From the NCBI RefSeq assembly GCF_023015765.1, contig NZ_JALKAL010000006.1, forward strand, positions 62,001-126,000: a DNA stretch of 64,000 nucleotides, written 5' to 3'. This stretch comes from Ornithinimicrobium sp. F0845 (lineage in GTDB: Bacteria; Actinomycetota; Actinomycetes; Actinomycetales; Dermatophilaceae). Position 1 is the first letter of the stretch; every line of letters starts with the position of its first letter. The notes under the pieces are model-generated. The model ran no database searches. It worked only from the letters and a program-made list of their open reading frames with translations, and was not told the DNA's origin. A program made the translations under genes and the position numbers. This document shows positions 52,601-60,276 of the stretch, one piece after another.

Positions 52601-55600
52601 AGCCGAGCGCCGACGGCGTGCCCCTGGACGGGGCCGTGGTGCGGGTCGTGGGCACCCCGATCGAGACCGTCACCGACGCCGACGGCAGCTTCACGCTGCC
52701 GCGCATCGAGGCGGGTGAGCAGGAGCTGGAGATCGAGGCCGACGGCTACATCCGCACCCTGCACGCCTTCACCATGCCGTCCGGCGACCACACCGAGCCC
52801 GTCGAGGTCCTGGAGTCGGCGACGGTCGGCGTCGTCGCCGACTCGACCTCCGGCGTGCACGAGGGCCGGCTCAAGGCCTTCCTGACCGACTGGGGCTACG
52901 ACCCGGTCGACGTCGACTGGACCGACGGCGCGGCGCTGGCCGAGGTGGACATGGTCCTGGTCAACGACCCGAGCTCGGCCCAGGACGGCCTGCCGACCTT
53001 CCTCGACCACGCCAACCGCAACGACCTGCCGGTCGTGTGGACGGGCAACTACAACCGCGGCGTGATCGAGGACATGGTCGAGCTCTACGGCGACCCGCAG
53101 AGCTGGGAGGACGGCACCCTGGACGGCACAGTGACCACCACGGTCACCGCCGACCACCCGCTGACCCAGGGGCTGCCGGACACCTTCGCCACGACCGACC
53201 ACAACCGGATGTACGGCGCCTTCACCGGCTACTCCGGCACCACGGTCGCCACGGTCGCCAGCGAGGCGGGACCCGCCGGCGACGCGATCGCCTACGACGG
53301 CCGGACGGTCGGGTCGGTCGACGTGCTGCTCGCGACCAACGGGGCCTCCTCCTACGGCGCGGTCGGGACCCGGGACCTGCCCGAGTTCTACTTCTCCCCG
53401 CAGACCTCCCGCTCGCTGACCAACGCCCTGCAGTGGTCGCTGACCGCCGACGGCCTCGGCTCGGACACCCGGGGCACGGTGGTCACCGCGGCCGGCGAGC
53501 CCGTCGAGGCCACGGTGACCGTCGAGGAGACGGGTCGCACCTACCCGGCGCGCGAGGGAGACGGGAGCTACGTCATACCCCTCGAGCCGGGCACCTGGAC
53601 GCTCACCGCGTCCACCTTCGGCTACGACGACGCCAGCACCACGGTGACCGTCGCGGAGGGCGAGTCGGTCACCTCCCAGATCACCCTCCCGCAGTCCGCG
53701 GGGGCCGCGATCAGCGGCACCGTGCTCTCTCCCGAGGGCGCGCCCGTGGCCGGTGCGAGCGTGGTCGTGGAGGGCACGGAGTATGCCGTCACGACCGGTG
53801 CCGACGGGACGTTCACCTTCGCGCACCTCCCCTCCGGCGACTGGGTCGTCGTGGCCAGCGCCGAGGGCCTGGTGACCGACTTCGTGGACGTCACGGTGGC
53901 CGACGGCGCCCCGGCGACGGCCGACGCCCGGCTGGGCGCGGCCGCGCACGTGGCCCTGGTCGGCGACATCTCCAACGGGTCGATGGGTGAGTTCCTGGAG
54001 GCCAACGGCTACACCATCGAGCGGTTCTCCTACCGGGACCTGTCGCTGGTGGACGTCACCACGGGGACCTACGACCTGGTCTTCCTCAACGGCTCGAGCA
54101 TCGAGCCGACCGAGGAGGAGTTCGAGGGCTTCCTGGCCCAGGCGGCGGCGCACGACGTGCCGGTGGTGCTGCCCTCGCAGTACGGCTCGGGCTCGATCCG
54201 CACCCTCTCGGACTACACCGGCGACCCGGTCTCGGTCGACAACGACTTCGAGCCCGACTCGACGGGTCTGCTGGTCAACGTCGACCACCCGGTCTTCGAC
54301 GGCTACGACGTCGGCGAGACGGTGACGATCCTCAGCGACCCCGGGACCAACCAGCAGTTCCAGTCCTTCGCGGGCTACACCGGGACGATCCTGGCCGACA
54401 CGGTGCACCCGGGCACGGGCACACTGTTCGACCAGGGCGTGGGCTACCGGTTCGCCTCACCCGGCTCGGTCCACCTGCTGCTGGGCAGCCTCGGCGCCAG
54501 CTCCTACGCCTCGCCGGTCAACGCCTGGACCTTCGACGCCGAGCGGGTCACCCTCAACGGTGTCGCCTGGGCGCTGGTGGCCCGGCAGAGCGACGTGCAC
54601 GGCACGGTCACCGGCAACGGTGCGCCGGTCGAGGGCGCCGAGGTCACCGTGGCCGGCACCGCCACCCGCGACGTCACAGGCGCGGACGGCGCCTACGAGG
54701 TCGGCGTCGCCTCCGGCGAGGTCACCCTGGAGGTCTCCGCCGCCGGCTTCGAGCCCTACAGCGGGACGGTGACCGTCGCGCCGGAGGAGAGCCTGCTGCA
54801 CGACATCGAGCTGACGCCGCTGGCCGAGTCGAGCCTGACCGTCACGGTCGTCGACGACGTCACCCGTCAGCCGGTCGCCGGCGCACAGGTGCACGTGGAC
54901 GGCCCGACCGACGGCTCCGCCGAGACCGGCGGCGACGGCGTGACCGTGGTCGAGCCGGTGCTGGTCGGTGACTACACGGTCACCGTCGAGGGGCCCAACC
55001 ACGTCGTCGCGACCGCCGAGATCACCGTGGGCGAGGAGCCGGCGGCGATCACCGTGGAGGTCTCGCCGATCCGGGTCGGGGTTCTCGGCGACGTCGACGG
55101 TGACCTCACCGAGTTCCTCGTGACCGAGGGCGTGGCCTCCGAGGAGACCGCGTGGTCCGAGGTCGCCGGGTCGATCGACGACTACGACGCGGTCGTGGTC
55201 AACGGCGGGCAGCCGACGGGGTCCGAGTTCGACGCCCTCGTGCAGGCGGCCGACGGCGCGCAGGTGGACCTGGTGTTCACCGGCACCTACGGCGTCACCG
55301 AGGGCGGCATCCGGCTGCTCGAGGAGCACGGCGACGGGGTGACCGTCGGTGGCCAGGGTTATGGTGACGGCGCGGTCGGCCTGACCGACGTCGCGGACCA
55401 CCCGATCTTCGCCGACGTCGCGGACCCGAGCCAGATCCTGGCGGACGACAGCTACTACAGCTGGCTGTCGGCATACTCCGGAGACGCCCTGGCGACCCTC
55501 ACGGTCGGTGGCGCGTCCACTGGCACCGCCGTGGCGTTCGAGCAGCGCACCGACCTCAGCGGTCACCTGCTGCTGAGCTTCGCGGCGGTCTCGGACTACA

Positions 55601-56469
55601 TGGGGCCGGACCGCGGCTGGACCGAGGGCACCGAGCAGGTCGTGCTCGGCTCGCTGGAGTGGCTGCTGCTCGCGCCGCCGCCGGTGCCGACGCTGACCAC
55701 CGACGAGACGCTGGTGGGCGCGAGCCCGGTCGAGGTCTCCGGCGTGGCGTGGGACGCCGACGAGGTGCAGGTGCTGCGCGGCGAGGAGGTGCTGGCCACG
55801 GTCGTCCCGGCGCAGGACGGCAGCTACACCGCCAGCGTCGACCTGGCCGAGGGCGAGAACACGCTCGTCGCCTCGGCCGGCAACGAGACCGGCACGAGTG
55901 TGAGCGAGCCGCTGACCATCGTGCTCGACTCGACCGCACCGGTCCTGGAGTGGACGCCGGAGGACGGCGCCGTGGTGACCGAGCCGGAGGTCACGGTGAG
56001 TGGCACCGTCAGCGACGAGTATGCCGAGCCCGTCACCCTGACCGTGCAGGGCGAGCAGGTCGCGGTCGGTGGTGATGGCACCTTCGAGGTCGTCGTGCCG
56101 CTTGCCGAGGGCTCGCAGAGCGTGACCGTCGTGGCGACCGACGCCCTGGGCAACCAGGTCTCCGAGTCACGGCAGGTCGTCCACCACGACGTCCGCGCCG
56201 CCTGGAACGTCCTCGGTCTGGGCCCGGTGACGATCGTGCACGTGCAGCTGACCGACTCCGAGGGTCGACCGGTCGTGGCCGACGACGTCGACCTGCAGCT
56301 GCTGCAGGACGGCGAGGCGATCAGGACCGTCGGCACCCTGCCGGCCGGTCGCGGGCACTACGTCGGGTTGCTGTTCGGGGTCCGGCGCGGCACCTACGAC
56401 CTGCGCGCCGTGGTCGACCTGGACGGTGACGAAGTGCTTCTGGACGGGCCGGCGGTGCGCATCCGCTAG
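46660..56469 (+). CDS. Giant secreted subtilisin-like protease with beta-propeller and five tandem flavodoxin-like/carboxypeptidase-regulatory modules
   Basis: 3269 residues; start chosen at MPLRETWSRLL because GGAG lies five bases upstream and a signal peptide (ALTLGWALVLSLLGVAPSSA) follows at once. Order: Ala/Asp/Gln-rich repeats (about 40-140); propeptide-like region; S8 domain about 320-620 with Asp344 (VAVLDTGVDGG), His386 (NGHGTHVTGS) and Ser559 (SGTSMATPHVSG); two CarboxypepD_reg-like domains to about 783; a PQQ-type propeller about 785-1142 with blades such as GTLTALDLATGQTRWSI and TMLALNAADGSVRWTYD; another regulatory-like domain; then five modules beginning near 1302, 1672, 2052, 2427 and 2802. 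Ig-like domains close the protein. No LPXTG, CWB2 or C-terminal helix is visible, so how it stays at the cell is unclear. Confidence 0.9.
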   Translation: MPLRETWSRLLALTLGWALVLSLLGVAPSSAVGTPPPTAAADLAQADVTQADLAQADVTQHDLAHDELADDVTLAGESTSLLDDLDVSVADIDPDQATTTGPNAAGDANAAGDATAAGDETPDAEDGSAPEVEEDPAVTDLAAALLRHPSADDGPKIDPAVTAALAEDDQVTVIIELTGSADLEALAGKAHTAGLEAAREVRSSARAYGEDTAAEAGAAADAARGQVVVETLRETGAQQRADLIADLGGSGLAASSEEPAGGPGNPVDLWVVNSVGATIDAATLAELEARDDVAHVRLEQEIQVDPEATSEPALPTWSLEKVNAPQTWGEYGHRGEGVTVAVLDTGVDGGHPALAGQYRGSDGDHSDSWFVTTGENYPTPGDGNGHGTHVTGSIAGGPPGEVIGVAPDAEWIGVKILNDGGRGGEVGILSGMQWVLAPGGDPAQAPDIASNSWGSGPGSSRVFWDAVAAWRAAGIVPMFANGNDGPAGGTVGLPGGYPHSIGVGATDINDTIASFSSRGPINWDGVEYVKPQVSAPGAAIYSAWPQDSGQDYHTISGTSMATPHVSGVAALVLSANPALGVDELQEILEETARTAPFMGQIPNNAYGYGIVDSYAATTRAAHSGLVAGQVTGPDGPVAATVSIADGPSTTADPATGDYELYAPPGTQTLQVSAYGYQSQEHTVEVTQGGFVELDITLTSQDTAALTGTVTAAGTPVTGAAVSVVGQPGTTTYSDEAGAYALTLPHGTHELRVQATGYRPWTGEITIDGAAVRDVELEPLALPGTEAWPQLKGNAAGHGLAATGLDAASLEQQWTTKVSSVMFGSPASDGESVYQLSVNGTLTALDLATGQTRWSIPTGTDQRGTPAVSADGGTVYVTTGNNGTMLALNAADGSVRWTYDFEGDTPTYGSPNVADGTVYVAVGSGETGSMHAVDGETGERVWRTAIGGGVFFGPTVAGGVAVTSSVGDGTVVALDAATGAPLWERSDTIAITMPAVDAGKVYLGTTNEDFTSGSLLALDLATGATLWETGGHGDTQGSSPVLYDDLVILGSHTAGSVAAYDATTGERQWTHFVGSAVTSSVAVTTSGVVLGGAQSWDVFALDAGTGEPLWEEQMPAPILSSTAVADDAALFVSRDGTVASYMSTGVVTGVVTGPEGPLAATVELVGTDHETTADPATGAYELRAPAGDYTLRISSYGLSTHTQEITLRPTEDLTVDATLTAVGAGAVTGTVSDEDGQPLEGATVTLTGVPLDPATTGPDGSFTFGDVAEGEWELVAELPGYATVTQTVTVSAGETTTVDLVLGGFDLAVVADYNSRLSTILRNQGWSVDELSFAEAALAPERYDAIVLNGRSGDYARDNVDAIEATLTGADAAGTSIIALDSWGAVGGSVDEVLELRGSEGHLESVYGRNGPVWLTDPVDHPITAPIDQTRYQILSDDSHAWLVGYEGGNLATLGDDTSGELGSGIGYERTSTDSVQVLLPSHGSSVLVGPEENWTAGAEAIFVAAVEHAVAAEFGTVALTVTGPDGAPLDAEVSVTGSFEREDLTGGTGELLLPEGTHTLLVSAPGMTDSEHEVTVTVGGTTPLAVGLVASDAGSIGGTVSDATGAPIAGAQVSVEGGEPVTSDTDGSYLIADLEIGTYTVTASADGFIAGTVADVAVTAGTVTDVDFSLVSAPNVAVVGDYSNRLTDFLTAAQIPATSLGWEVMDDLGSYDAVILNDPPSIADQQWLDNLAAFDEAGVSVIFPVANSATSTSAVYELSDLTGNPADIERHGGFNSAPKELTGVMDHPITAGLGEEPVIYLNADSDAPYLVDYQGITLATVGMEGTAAGPGIAYDVRTPDSVHVLLSGLFVSAGTETDVEWAPEGQQLFLNAVRYAGSPGLAQVSGSVTDPDGVPVPGADIAVVGQTWTATTGDDGQFLLGLPDGTYTIEVSRHGYLTQTQEVTVDGGPQDLTFVLEVADVGTLSGTVTGTTLPGTGLGVEPSADGVPLDGAVVRVVGTPIETVTDADGSFTLPRIEAGEQELEIEADGYIRTLHAFTMPSGDHTEPVEVLESATVGVVADSTSGVHEGRLKAFLTDWGYDPVDVDWTDGAALAEVDMVLVNDPSSAQDGLPTFLDHANRNDLPVVWTGNYNRGVIEDMVELYGDPQSWEDGTLDGTVTTTVTADHPLTQGLPDTFATTDHNRMYGAFTGYSGTTVATVASEAGPAGDAIAYDGRTVGSVDVLLATNGASSYGAVGTRDLPEFYFSPQTSRSLTNALQWSLTADGLGSDTRGTVVTAAGEPVEATVTVEETGRTYPAREGDGSYVIPLEPGTWTLTASTFGYDDASTTVTVAEGESVTSQITLPQSAGAAISGTVLSPEGAPVAGASVVVEGTEYAVTTGADGTFTFAHLPSGDWVVVASAEGLVTDFVDVTVADGAPATADARLGAAAHVALVGDISNGSMGEFLEANGYTIERFSYRDLSLVDVTTGTYDLVFLNGSSIEPTEEEFEGFLAQAAAHDVPVVLPSQYGSGSIRTLSDYTGDPVSVDNDFEPDSTGLLVNVDHPVFDGYDVGETVTILSDPGTNQQFQSFAGYTGTILADTVHPGTGTLFDQGVGYRFASPGSVHLLLGSLGASSYASPVNAWTFDAERVTLNGVAWALVARQSDVHGTVTGNGAPVEGAEVTVAGTATRDVTGADGAYEVGVASGEVTLEVSAAGFEPYSGTVTVAPEESLLHDIELTPLAESSLTVTVVDDVTRQPVAGAQVHVDGPTDGSAETGGDGVTVVEPVLVGDYTVTVEGPNHVVATAEITVGEEPAAITVEVSPIRVGVLGDVDGDLTEFLVTEGVASEETAWSEVAGSIDDYDAVVVNGGQPTGSEFDALVQAADGAQVDLVFTGTYGVTEGGIRLLEEHGDGVTVGGQGYGDGAVGLTDVADHPIFADVADPSQILADDSYYSWLSAYSGDALATLTVGGASTGTAVAFEQRTDLSGHLLLSFAAVSDYMGPDRGWTEGTEQVVLGSLEWLLLAPPPVPTLTTDETLVGASPVEVSGVAWDADEVQVLRGEEVLATVVPAQDGSYTASVDLAEGENTLVASAGNETGTSVSEPLTIVLDSTAPVLEWTPEDGAVVTEPEVTVSGTVSDEYAEPVTLTVQGEQVAVGGDGTFEVVVPLAEGSQSVTVVATDALGNQVSESRQVVHHDVRAAWNVLGLGPVTIVHVQLTDSEGRPVVADDVDLQLLQDGEAIRTVGTLPAGRGHYVGLLFGVRRGTYDLRAVVDLDGDEVLLDGPAVRIR
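46780..46839 (+). repeat. Two 30-bp tandem units encoding A-D-L-A-Q/A-D-V-T-Q repeats
   Basis: Units at 46780-46809 and 46810-46839 differ at two positions and encode ADLAQADVTQ twice. A decayed third copy follows (HDLAHDEL). In-frame, so copy number can vary. The product is a five-residue periodic Asp/Gln segment directly after the signal peptide. Confidence 0.85.
50567..55670 (+). repeat. Five tandem coding modules of about 1.12 kb in the giant protease gene
   Basis: Module starts, taken at the first strand (FDLAVVADYN, NVAVVGDYSN, TVGVVADSTS, HVALVGDISN, RVGVLGDVDG), lie near 50567, 51676, 52816, 53940 and 55066. Each has an about 205-residue alpha/beta part with Y-D-x-(I/V)-(V/I)-(L/V)-N-x and DHP-I/L-T/F, like a GATase1/DUF4350-type fold without the catalytic Cys. 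The first four are followed by one or two CarboxypepD_reg-like beta domains. Copies have diverged at protein level, so duplication is old. Confidence 0.8.
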
Positions 56470-56569
56470 CCGACCGGGCGCAGGGTGTTGCTGTCTCAGG
56501 GTCGACCGAGCGCCCCCGCGCGGAGATTTCGGCGACTGAGCGCTCAGCCTGCCGATTGCCCCACGCCGA

Positions 56570-56648
56570 TGTGTGGACTTTGTTCCCGCGTGTGGCTTTT
56601 GGTCCCCCAGCGGGATCAAAAGCCACACACGGGAACTTTCTCCACACA
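56570..56648. repeat. 79-bp nested palindrome built from four 18-20-bp units
   Basis: The main arms 56582-56606 and 56612-56636 match at 23 of 25 positions around a five-base loop; outer arms TGTGTGGA (56570-56577) and TCCACACA (56641-56648) extend the stem past a four-base internal loop. Each arm is itself two direct copies of a unit of the form GTGTGG-x4-TTTG-x-TCCC. It lies 100 bases after the giant gene. Confidence 0.88.
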
Positions 56649-56652
56649 CCAC

Positions 56653-56709
56653 GCCTCCGGAACCCCCCGCCAAGCGGCGGGGCGCCTCCGGAACCCGCCA
56701 TGCGGCGGG
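56653..56709 (+). terminator. Two tandem GC hairpins downstream of the giant gene
   Basis: GCCTCCGGAACCC is repeated (from 56653 and 56684). Each copy leads into a stem: CCCCGCC/GGCGGGG (56665-56682) and CCCGCC/GGCGGG (56694-56709), both with four-base loops. Together with the palindrome just before, they probably end transcription. The remaining bases to 56932 hold no gene that I can support. Confidence 0.6.
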
Positions 56710-56932
56710 AGGACGGACGCCCCCATGCCGATCGGTCGCCCCTGGGAGCGCGACCAGGTGCGCTCGGTCGGGTGGTGGGGTGTCTGGCGAAGTAGCGCAA
56801 CCCCTTACGCGCGGGGCGCCGAGCCGCTAGCGTGGGGCCCCCGGTCAAGTCCGGGGCGGAGTTCGCCTCGGGCGCGACCTGGGCCAGGACACAGGGGACC
56901 CCGGCGGATCCGTCGGTGCAGATGGGAGCGAC

Positions 56933-57781
56933 ATGACGATCATCAGGGCAGCAATCACCCAGACGACGTGGACCGGCGACAAGGACTCGATGCTGGACAA
57001 GCACGAGCAGTTCGCCCGGGACGCGGCGGCGCAGGGAGCGCAGGTGATCTGCTTCCAGGAGCTGTTCTACGGTCCCTACTTCGGGATCACCCAGGACAAG
57101 AAGTACTACGGCTTCGCCGAGCCGGCGGACGGGCCGATCGTGCAGCGGTTCGCCGACCTGGCCAAGGAGCTCGGGCTGGTCTCCATCCTGCCGATCTACG
57201 AGGAGGAGCAGACCGGCGTCTACTACAACACCGCCGTGGTGGTGGACGCCGACGGCACGGTGCTCGGCAAGTACCGCAAGCACCACCTCCCGCACCTGGA
57301 CAAGTTCTGGGAGAAGTTCTACTTCCGCCCCGGCAACCTCGGCTACCCCGTCTTTGAGACCGCCGTCGGCAAGGTCGGGACCTACATCTGCTACGACCGG
57401 CACTTCCCGGAGGGCTGGCGCGAGCTGGGCCTGAACGGCGCGCACCTGGTGTTCAACCCCAACGCGACCAAGCCGGGGCTGAGCAACCGGCTGTGGGAGG
57501 TCGAGGGACCCTGCGCGGCGGTAGCCAACGGCTACTTCGTGCTGCAGCCCAACCGCGTCGGACTGGAGGACAACGAGTATGGCGAGGAGGCGGTCAACTT
57601 CTACGGCACCAGCCAGGTCATCGACCCGCGCGGCAACTTCGTCGGGGAGCGGGGCTCGGCCGAGTCCGAGGAGGTGCTGATCCGCGACCTGGACCTGGAC
57701 ATGGTCCAGCAGATGCGTGACGACTGGCAGTTCTACCGGGACCGCCGCCCGGACTCCTACACCCGCATCGCGCAACCGTGA
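56933..57781 (+). CDS. Nitrilase-superfamily amidohydrolase, beta-ureidopropionase type
   Basis: 282 residues. The catalytic triad is visible as Glu43 (ICFQELFYGPYF), Lys116 (GKYRKHHLPHL) and Cys153 (GTYICYDRHFPE). The sequence is close to the N-carbamoyl-beta-alanine/putrescine amidohydrolase branch (CFQELFYGPY; FYFRPGNLGYPVFET). It would hydrolyse N-carbamoyl-beta-amino acids to beta-alanine or beta-aminoisobutyrate, CO2 and ammonia, the last step of reductive pyrimidine breakdown. SD GGGAG. First gene of the set, followed by dihydropyrimidinase after 25 bases. Confidence 0.87.
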   Translation: MTIIRAAITQTTWTGDKDSMLDKHEQFARDAAAQGAQVICFQELFYGPYFGITQDKKYYGFAEPADGPIVQRFADLAKELGLVSILPIYEEEQTGVYYNTAVVVDADGTVLGKYRKHHLPHLDKFWEKFYFRPGNLGYPVFETAVGKVGTYICYDRHFPEGWRELGLNGAHLVFNPNATKPGLSNRLWEVEGPCAAVANGYFVLQPNRVGLEDNEYGEEAVNFYGTSQVIDPRGNFVGERGSAESEEVLIRDLDLDMVQQMRDDWQFYRDRRPDSYTRIAQP

Positions 57782-57806
57782 CACACCGACCACAGAGGAG
57801 CTGAGC

Positions 57807-59228
57807 ATGAGCACCACCCTCATCACCGGCGGCACCGTCGTCTCGTCCACCGGTCGCACCGAGGCCGACGTCCTGATCGACGGCGAGAAGGTCGTGGCCG
57901 TGCTGGCACCGGGGTCAACCCTGCTCGGTCACGACCTGGCCAGCAGCGCAGGTGCGGTGATCGACGCCACCGGCAAGTACGTCATACCGGGTGGGATCGA
58001 CGCACACACCCACATGCAGATGCCGTTCGGCGGCACCGAGGCCTCCGACACCTTCGAGACCGGCACCCGGGCCGCAGCGTGGGGCGGGACGACGACGATC
58101 ATCGACTTCGCGATCCAGCGCTACGGCGAGCGGGTCGAGGACGGCCTCGCCGCCTGGCACGACAAGGCCGGCGGCAACTGCGCCATCGACTACGGCTTCC
58201 ACCAGATCATCGGCGGCGTCGACGAGTTCTCCCTCAAGGCGATGGAGACCCTGCTCGACGAGGGGATCAGCAGCTACAAGCTGTTCATGGCCTACCCCGG
58301 CGTGTTCTACAGCGACGACGCCCAGGTGCTCAAGGCGATGCAGAAGGCCGCCGACCTGGGGTTGCTGACGATGATGCACGCCGAGAACGGCCCGGCCATC
58401 GACGTGCTCGCCGAGCAGCTCTACAACCAGGGCAAGACCGACCCCTACTTCCATGGGGTCGCGCGCGCCTGGCAGATGGAGGCGGAGGCCACGCACCGCG
58501 CGATCATGCTCGCCGACGTCACCAACGCACCGCTGTATGTCGTGCACGTGAGCGCCAAGCAGGCGGTCGCCCAGCTCGCTGCCGCTCGCGACCGGGGGCG
58601 CAACGTCTTCGGTGAGACCTGCCCGCAGTACCTCTACCTCTCCCTGGAGGAGCAGCTCGGCGCGCCCGGCTTCGAGGGTGCCAAGTGGGTCTGCTCGACG
58701 CCGCTGCGCTCGCGGGAGGAGCGGCACCAGGACGCCATGTGGCAGGGGCTGCGCACCAACGACCTGCAGATGGTGTCCACCGACCACTGCCCGTTCTGCA
58801 TGAAGGACCAGAAGGAGTTGGGCAAGGGCGACTTCCGGGCCATCCCCAACGGCATCGGCTCGGTCGAGCACCGGCTGGACCTGATGTACCAGGGCGTGGT
58901 CACCGGCGAGATCACCCTGGAGCGCTGGGTCGAGCTGACCTCCACCACGCCGGCCCGGATGTTCGGCCTCTACGGCACCAAGGGGGTCATCGCCCCCGGC
59001 GCGGACGCCGACATCGTGGTCTACGACCCGCAGGGGCACACCTCGATCGGGCTGGGCAAGACTCACCACATGAACATGGACTACTCGGCCTGGGAGGGCT
59101 TCGAGATCGACGGCCACGTCGACACGGTGCTCTCCCGCGGTCGCGTGCTCGTGGACCGGGGCGAGTTCCACGGGTCGACCGGGCACGGGCGCTACCTCAA
59201 GCGCGGACTCAGCCAGTACCTGGTCTGA
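57807..59228 (+). CDS. hydA: Dihydropyrimidinase (hydantoinase)
   Basis: 473 residues of the amidohydrolase superfamily. The binuclear metal site is GGIDAHTHMQMPFGG (His67, His69), the carboxylated Lys158 is in SSYKLFMAYPG, with MMHAENG, YVVHVSAKQAV and MVSTDHCPFCMKDQKELG (Asp) following. It opens the dihydrouracil or dihydrothymine ring to the N-carbamoyl acid that the neighbouring amidohydrolase cleaves. GAGGAG stands six bases before the ATG. An LLM oxidoreductase gene follows after 12 bases. Confidence 0.93.
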   Translation: MSTTLITGGTVVSSTGRTEADVLIDGEKVVAVLAPGSTLLGHDLASSAGAVIDATGKYVIPGGIDAHTHMQMPFGGTEASDTFETGTRAAAWGGTTTIIDFAIQRYGERVEDGLAAWHDKAGGNCAIDYGFHQIIGGVDEFSLKAMETLLDEGISSYKLFMAYPGVFYSDDAQVLKAMQKAADLGLLTMMHAENGPAIDVLAEQLYNQGKTDPYFHGVARAWQMEAEATHRAIMLADVTNAPLYVVHVSAKQAVAQLAAARDRGRNVFGETCPQYLYLSLEEQLGAPGFEGAKWVCSTPLRSREERHQDAMWQGLRTNDLQMVSTDHCPFCMKDQKELGKGDFRAIPNGIGSVEHRLDLMYQGVVTGEITLERWVELTSTTPARMFGLYGTKGVIAPGADADIVVYDPQGHTSIGLGKTHHMNMDYSAWEGFEIDGHVDTVLSRGRVLVDRGEFHGSTGHGRYLKRGLSQYLV

Positions 59229-59240
59229 GGAGGGGAGCCC

Positions 59241-60257
59241 ATGGACTTCGGAGCCGTCTTCCAGACCAACCCGCCCTCCAGCCGGGTGGTGCAGCTCGCG
59301 CAGCTGGCCGAGCACCACGGGTTCAGCCACGTCTGGACCTTCGACAGCCACCTGCTGTGGCAGGAGCCCTACGTCATCCAGTCCGCGATCCTGGCGGCCA
59401 CCCGCAAGGTGGTCGTCGGTCCGTTCGTCACCAACCCCTCCACCCGGGACTGGACCGTCACCGCGAGCGTGTTCGCCACGCTCAACGAGATGTATGGCAA
59501 CCGCACCGTCTGCGGGATCGGCCGCGGCGACTCGGCGGTGCGGGTGACCAACGGGGCGCCGGCGACGCTGAGGACGCTGCGGGAGAGCGTGGAGGTGATC
59601 CGGGAGCTGGCCAACTCCCGGCCGGTGGAGTATCAGGGCGCGACCCTGCAGTTCCCATGGTCCACCGGGTCCGCCCTGGAGGTGTGGGTCGCGGCCTACG
59701 GCCCCAAGGCGCTGGAGCTGACCGGGCAGGTCGCCGACGGCTACATCCTCCAGCTGGCCGACGTCGACATCGCCCGGTGGATGATCCAGGCGGTGCGGGA
59801 CGCGGCGGACAACGCCGGCCGTGACCCGATGTCGGTGAAGATCTGCGTCTCCGCGCCGGCCTATGTCGGCGAGGACGTGGCGCACCAGCGGGAGCAGAGC
59901 CGGTGGTTCGGCGGCATGGTCGGCAACCACATCGCCGACATCGTGGACCGCTACGGCACCTCGGGGGCGGTCCCGCCGAGCCTCACGGACTACATCGCCG
60001 GGCGCACCGCCTACGACTACAACACCCACGGCCGGACGGACAACGACCACGTCGACTTCGTGCCGGACGAGATCGTCGACCGGTTCTGCGTGCTGGGCAC
60101 GGCGCAGGACCACATCGACAAGCTCACCGCGCTGAAGGACCTGGGGGTCGACCAGTTCGCGGCCTACGTGATGCACGACCTCAAGGAGGAGACGCTGCGG
60201 CAGTATGGCGAGGTAGTCATCCCCGCGCTCCGCGAGCACGTCGTGGCGAAGTCCTGA
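59241..60257 (+). CDS. LLM-class F420-type oxidoreductase of the pyrimidine-catabolism cluster (TIGR03842-like)
   Basis: 338 residues. Luciferase-like barrel: MDFGAVFQTNPPSSRVVQLA, HHGFSHVWTFDSHLLWQEPY, GPFVTNPSTRDWTVTASVF and RTVCGIGRGDSAVRVTNG. These features match the F420-linked LLM subgroup I know as TIGR03842, which often accompanies dihydropyrimidinase genes. No PydA/PydB dihydropyrimidine dehydrogenase is present, so this enzyme may perform a redox step in the pathway; that is inference. Very strong SD (GAGGAGGGGAG). Confidence 0.83.
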   Translation: MDFGAVFQTNPPSSRVVQLAQLAEHHGFSHVWTFDSHLLWQEPYVIQSAILAATRKVVVGPFVTNPSTRDWTVTASVFATLNEMYGNRTVCGIGRGDSAVRVTNGAPATLRTLRESVEVIRELANSRPVEYQGATLQFPWSTGSALEVWVAAYGPKALELTGQVADGYILQLADVDIARWMIQAVRDAADNAGRDPMSVKICVSAPAYVGEDVAHQREQSRWFGGMVGNHIADIVDRYGTSGAVPPSLTDYIAGRTAYDYNTHGRTDNDHVDFVPDEIVDRFCVLGTAQDHIDKLTALKDLGVDQFAAYVMHDLKEETLRQYGEVVIPALREHVVAKS

Positions 60258-60276
60258 GGGCCGGGCCGACGCGTCG

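Noticed and set aside
56485-57357. Coding sequence in the gap after the giant gene
   Set aside because: Frames here only translate the palindrome and hairpin repeats and then shadow the nitrilase gene; no SD or family pattern.
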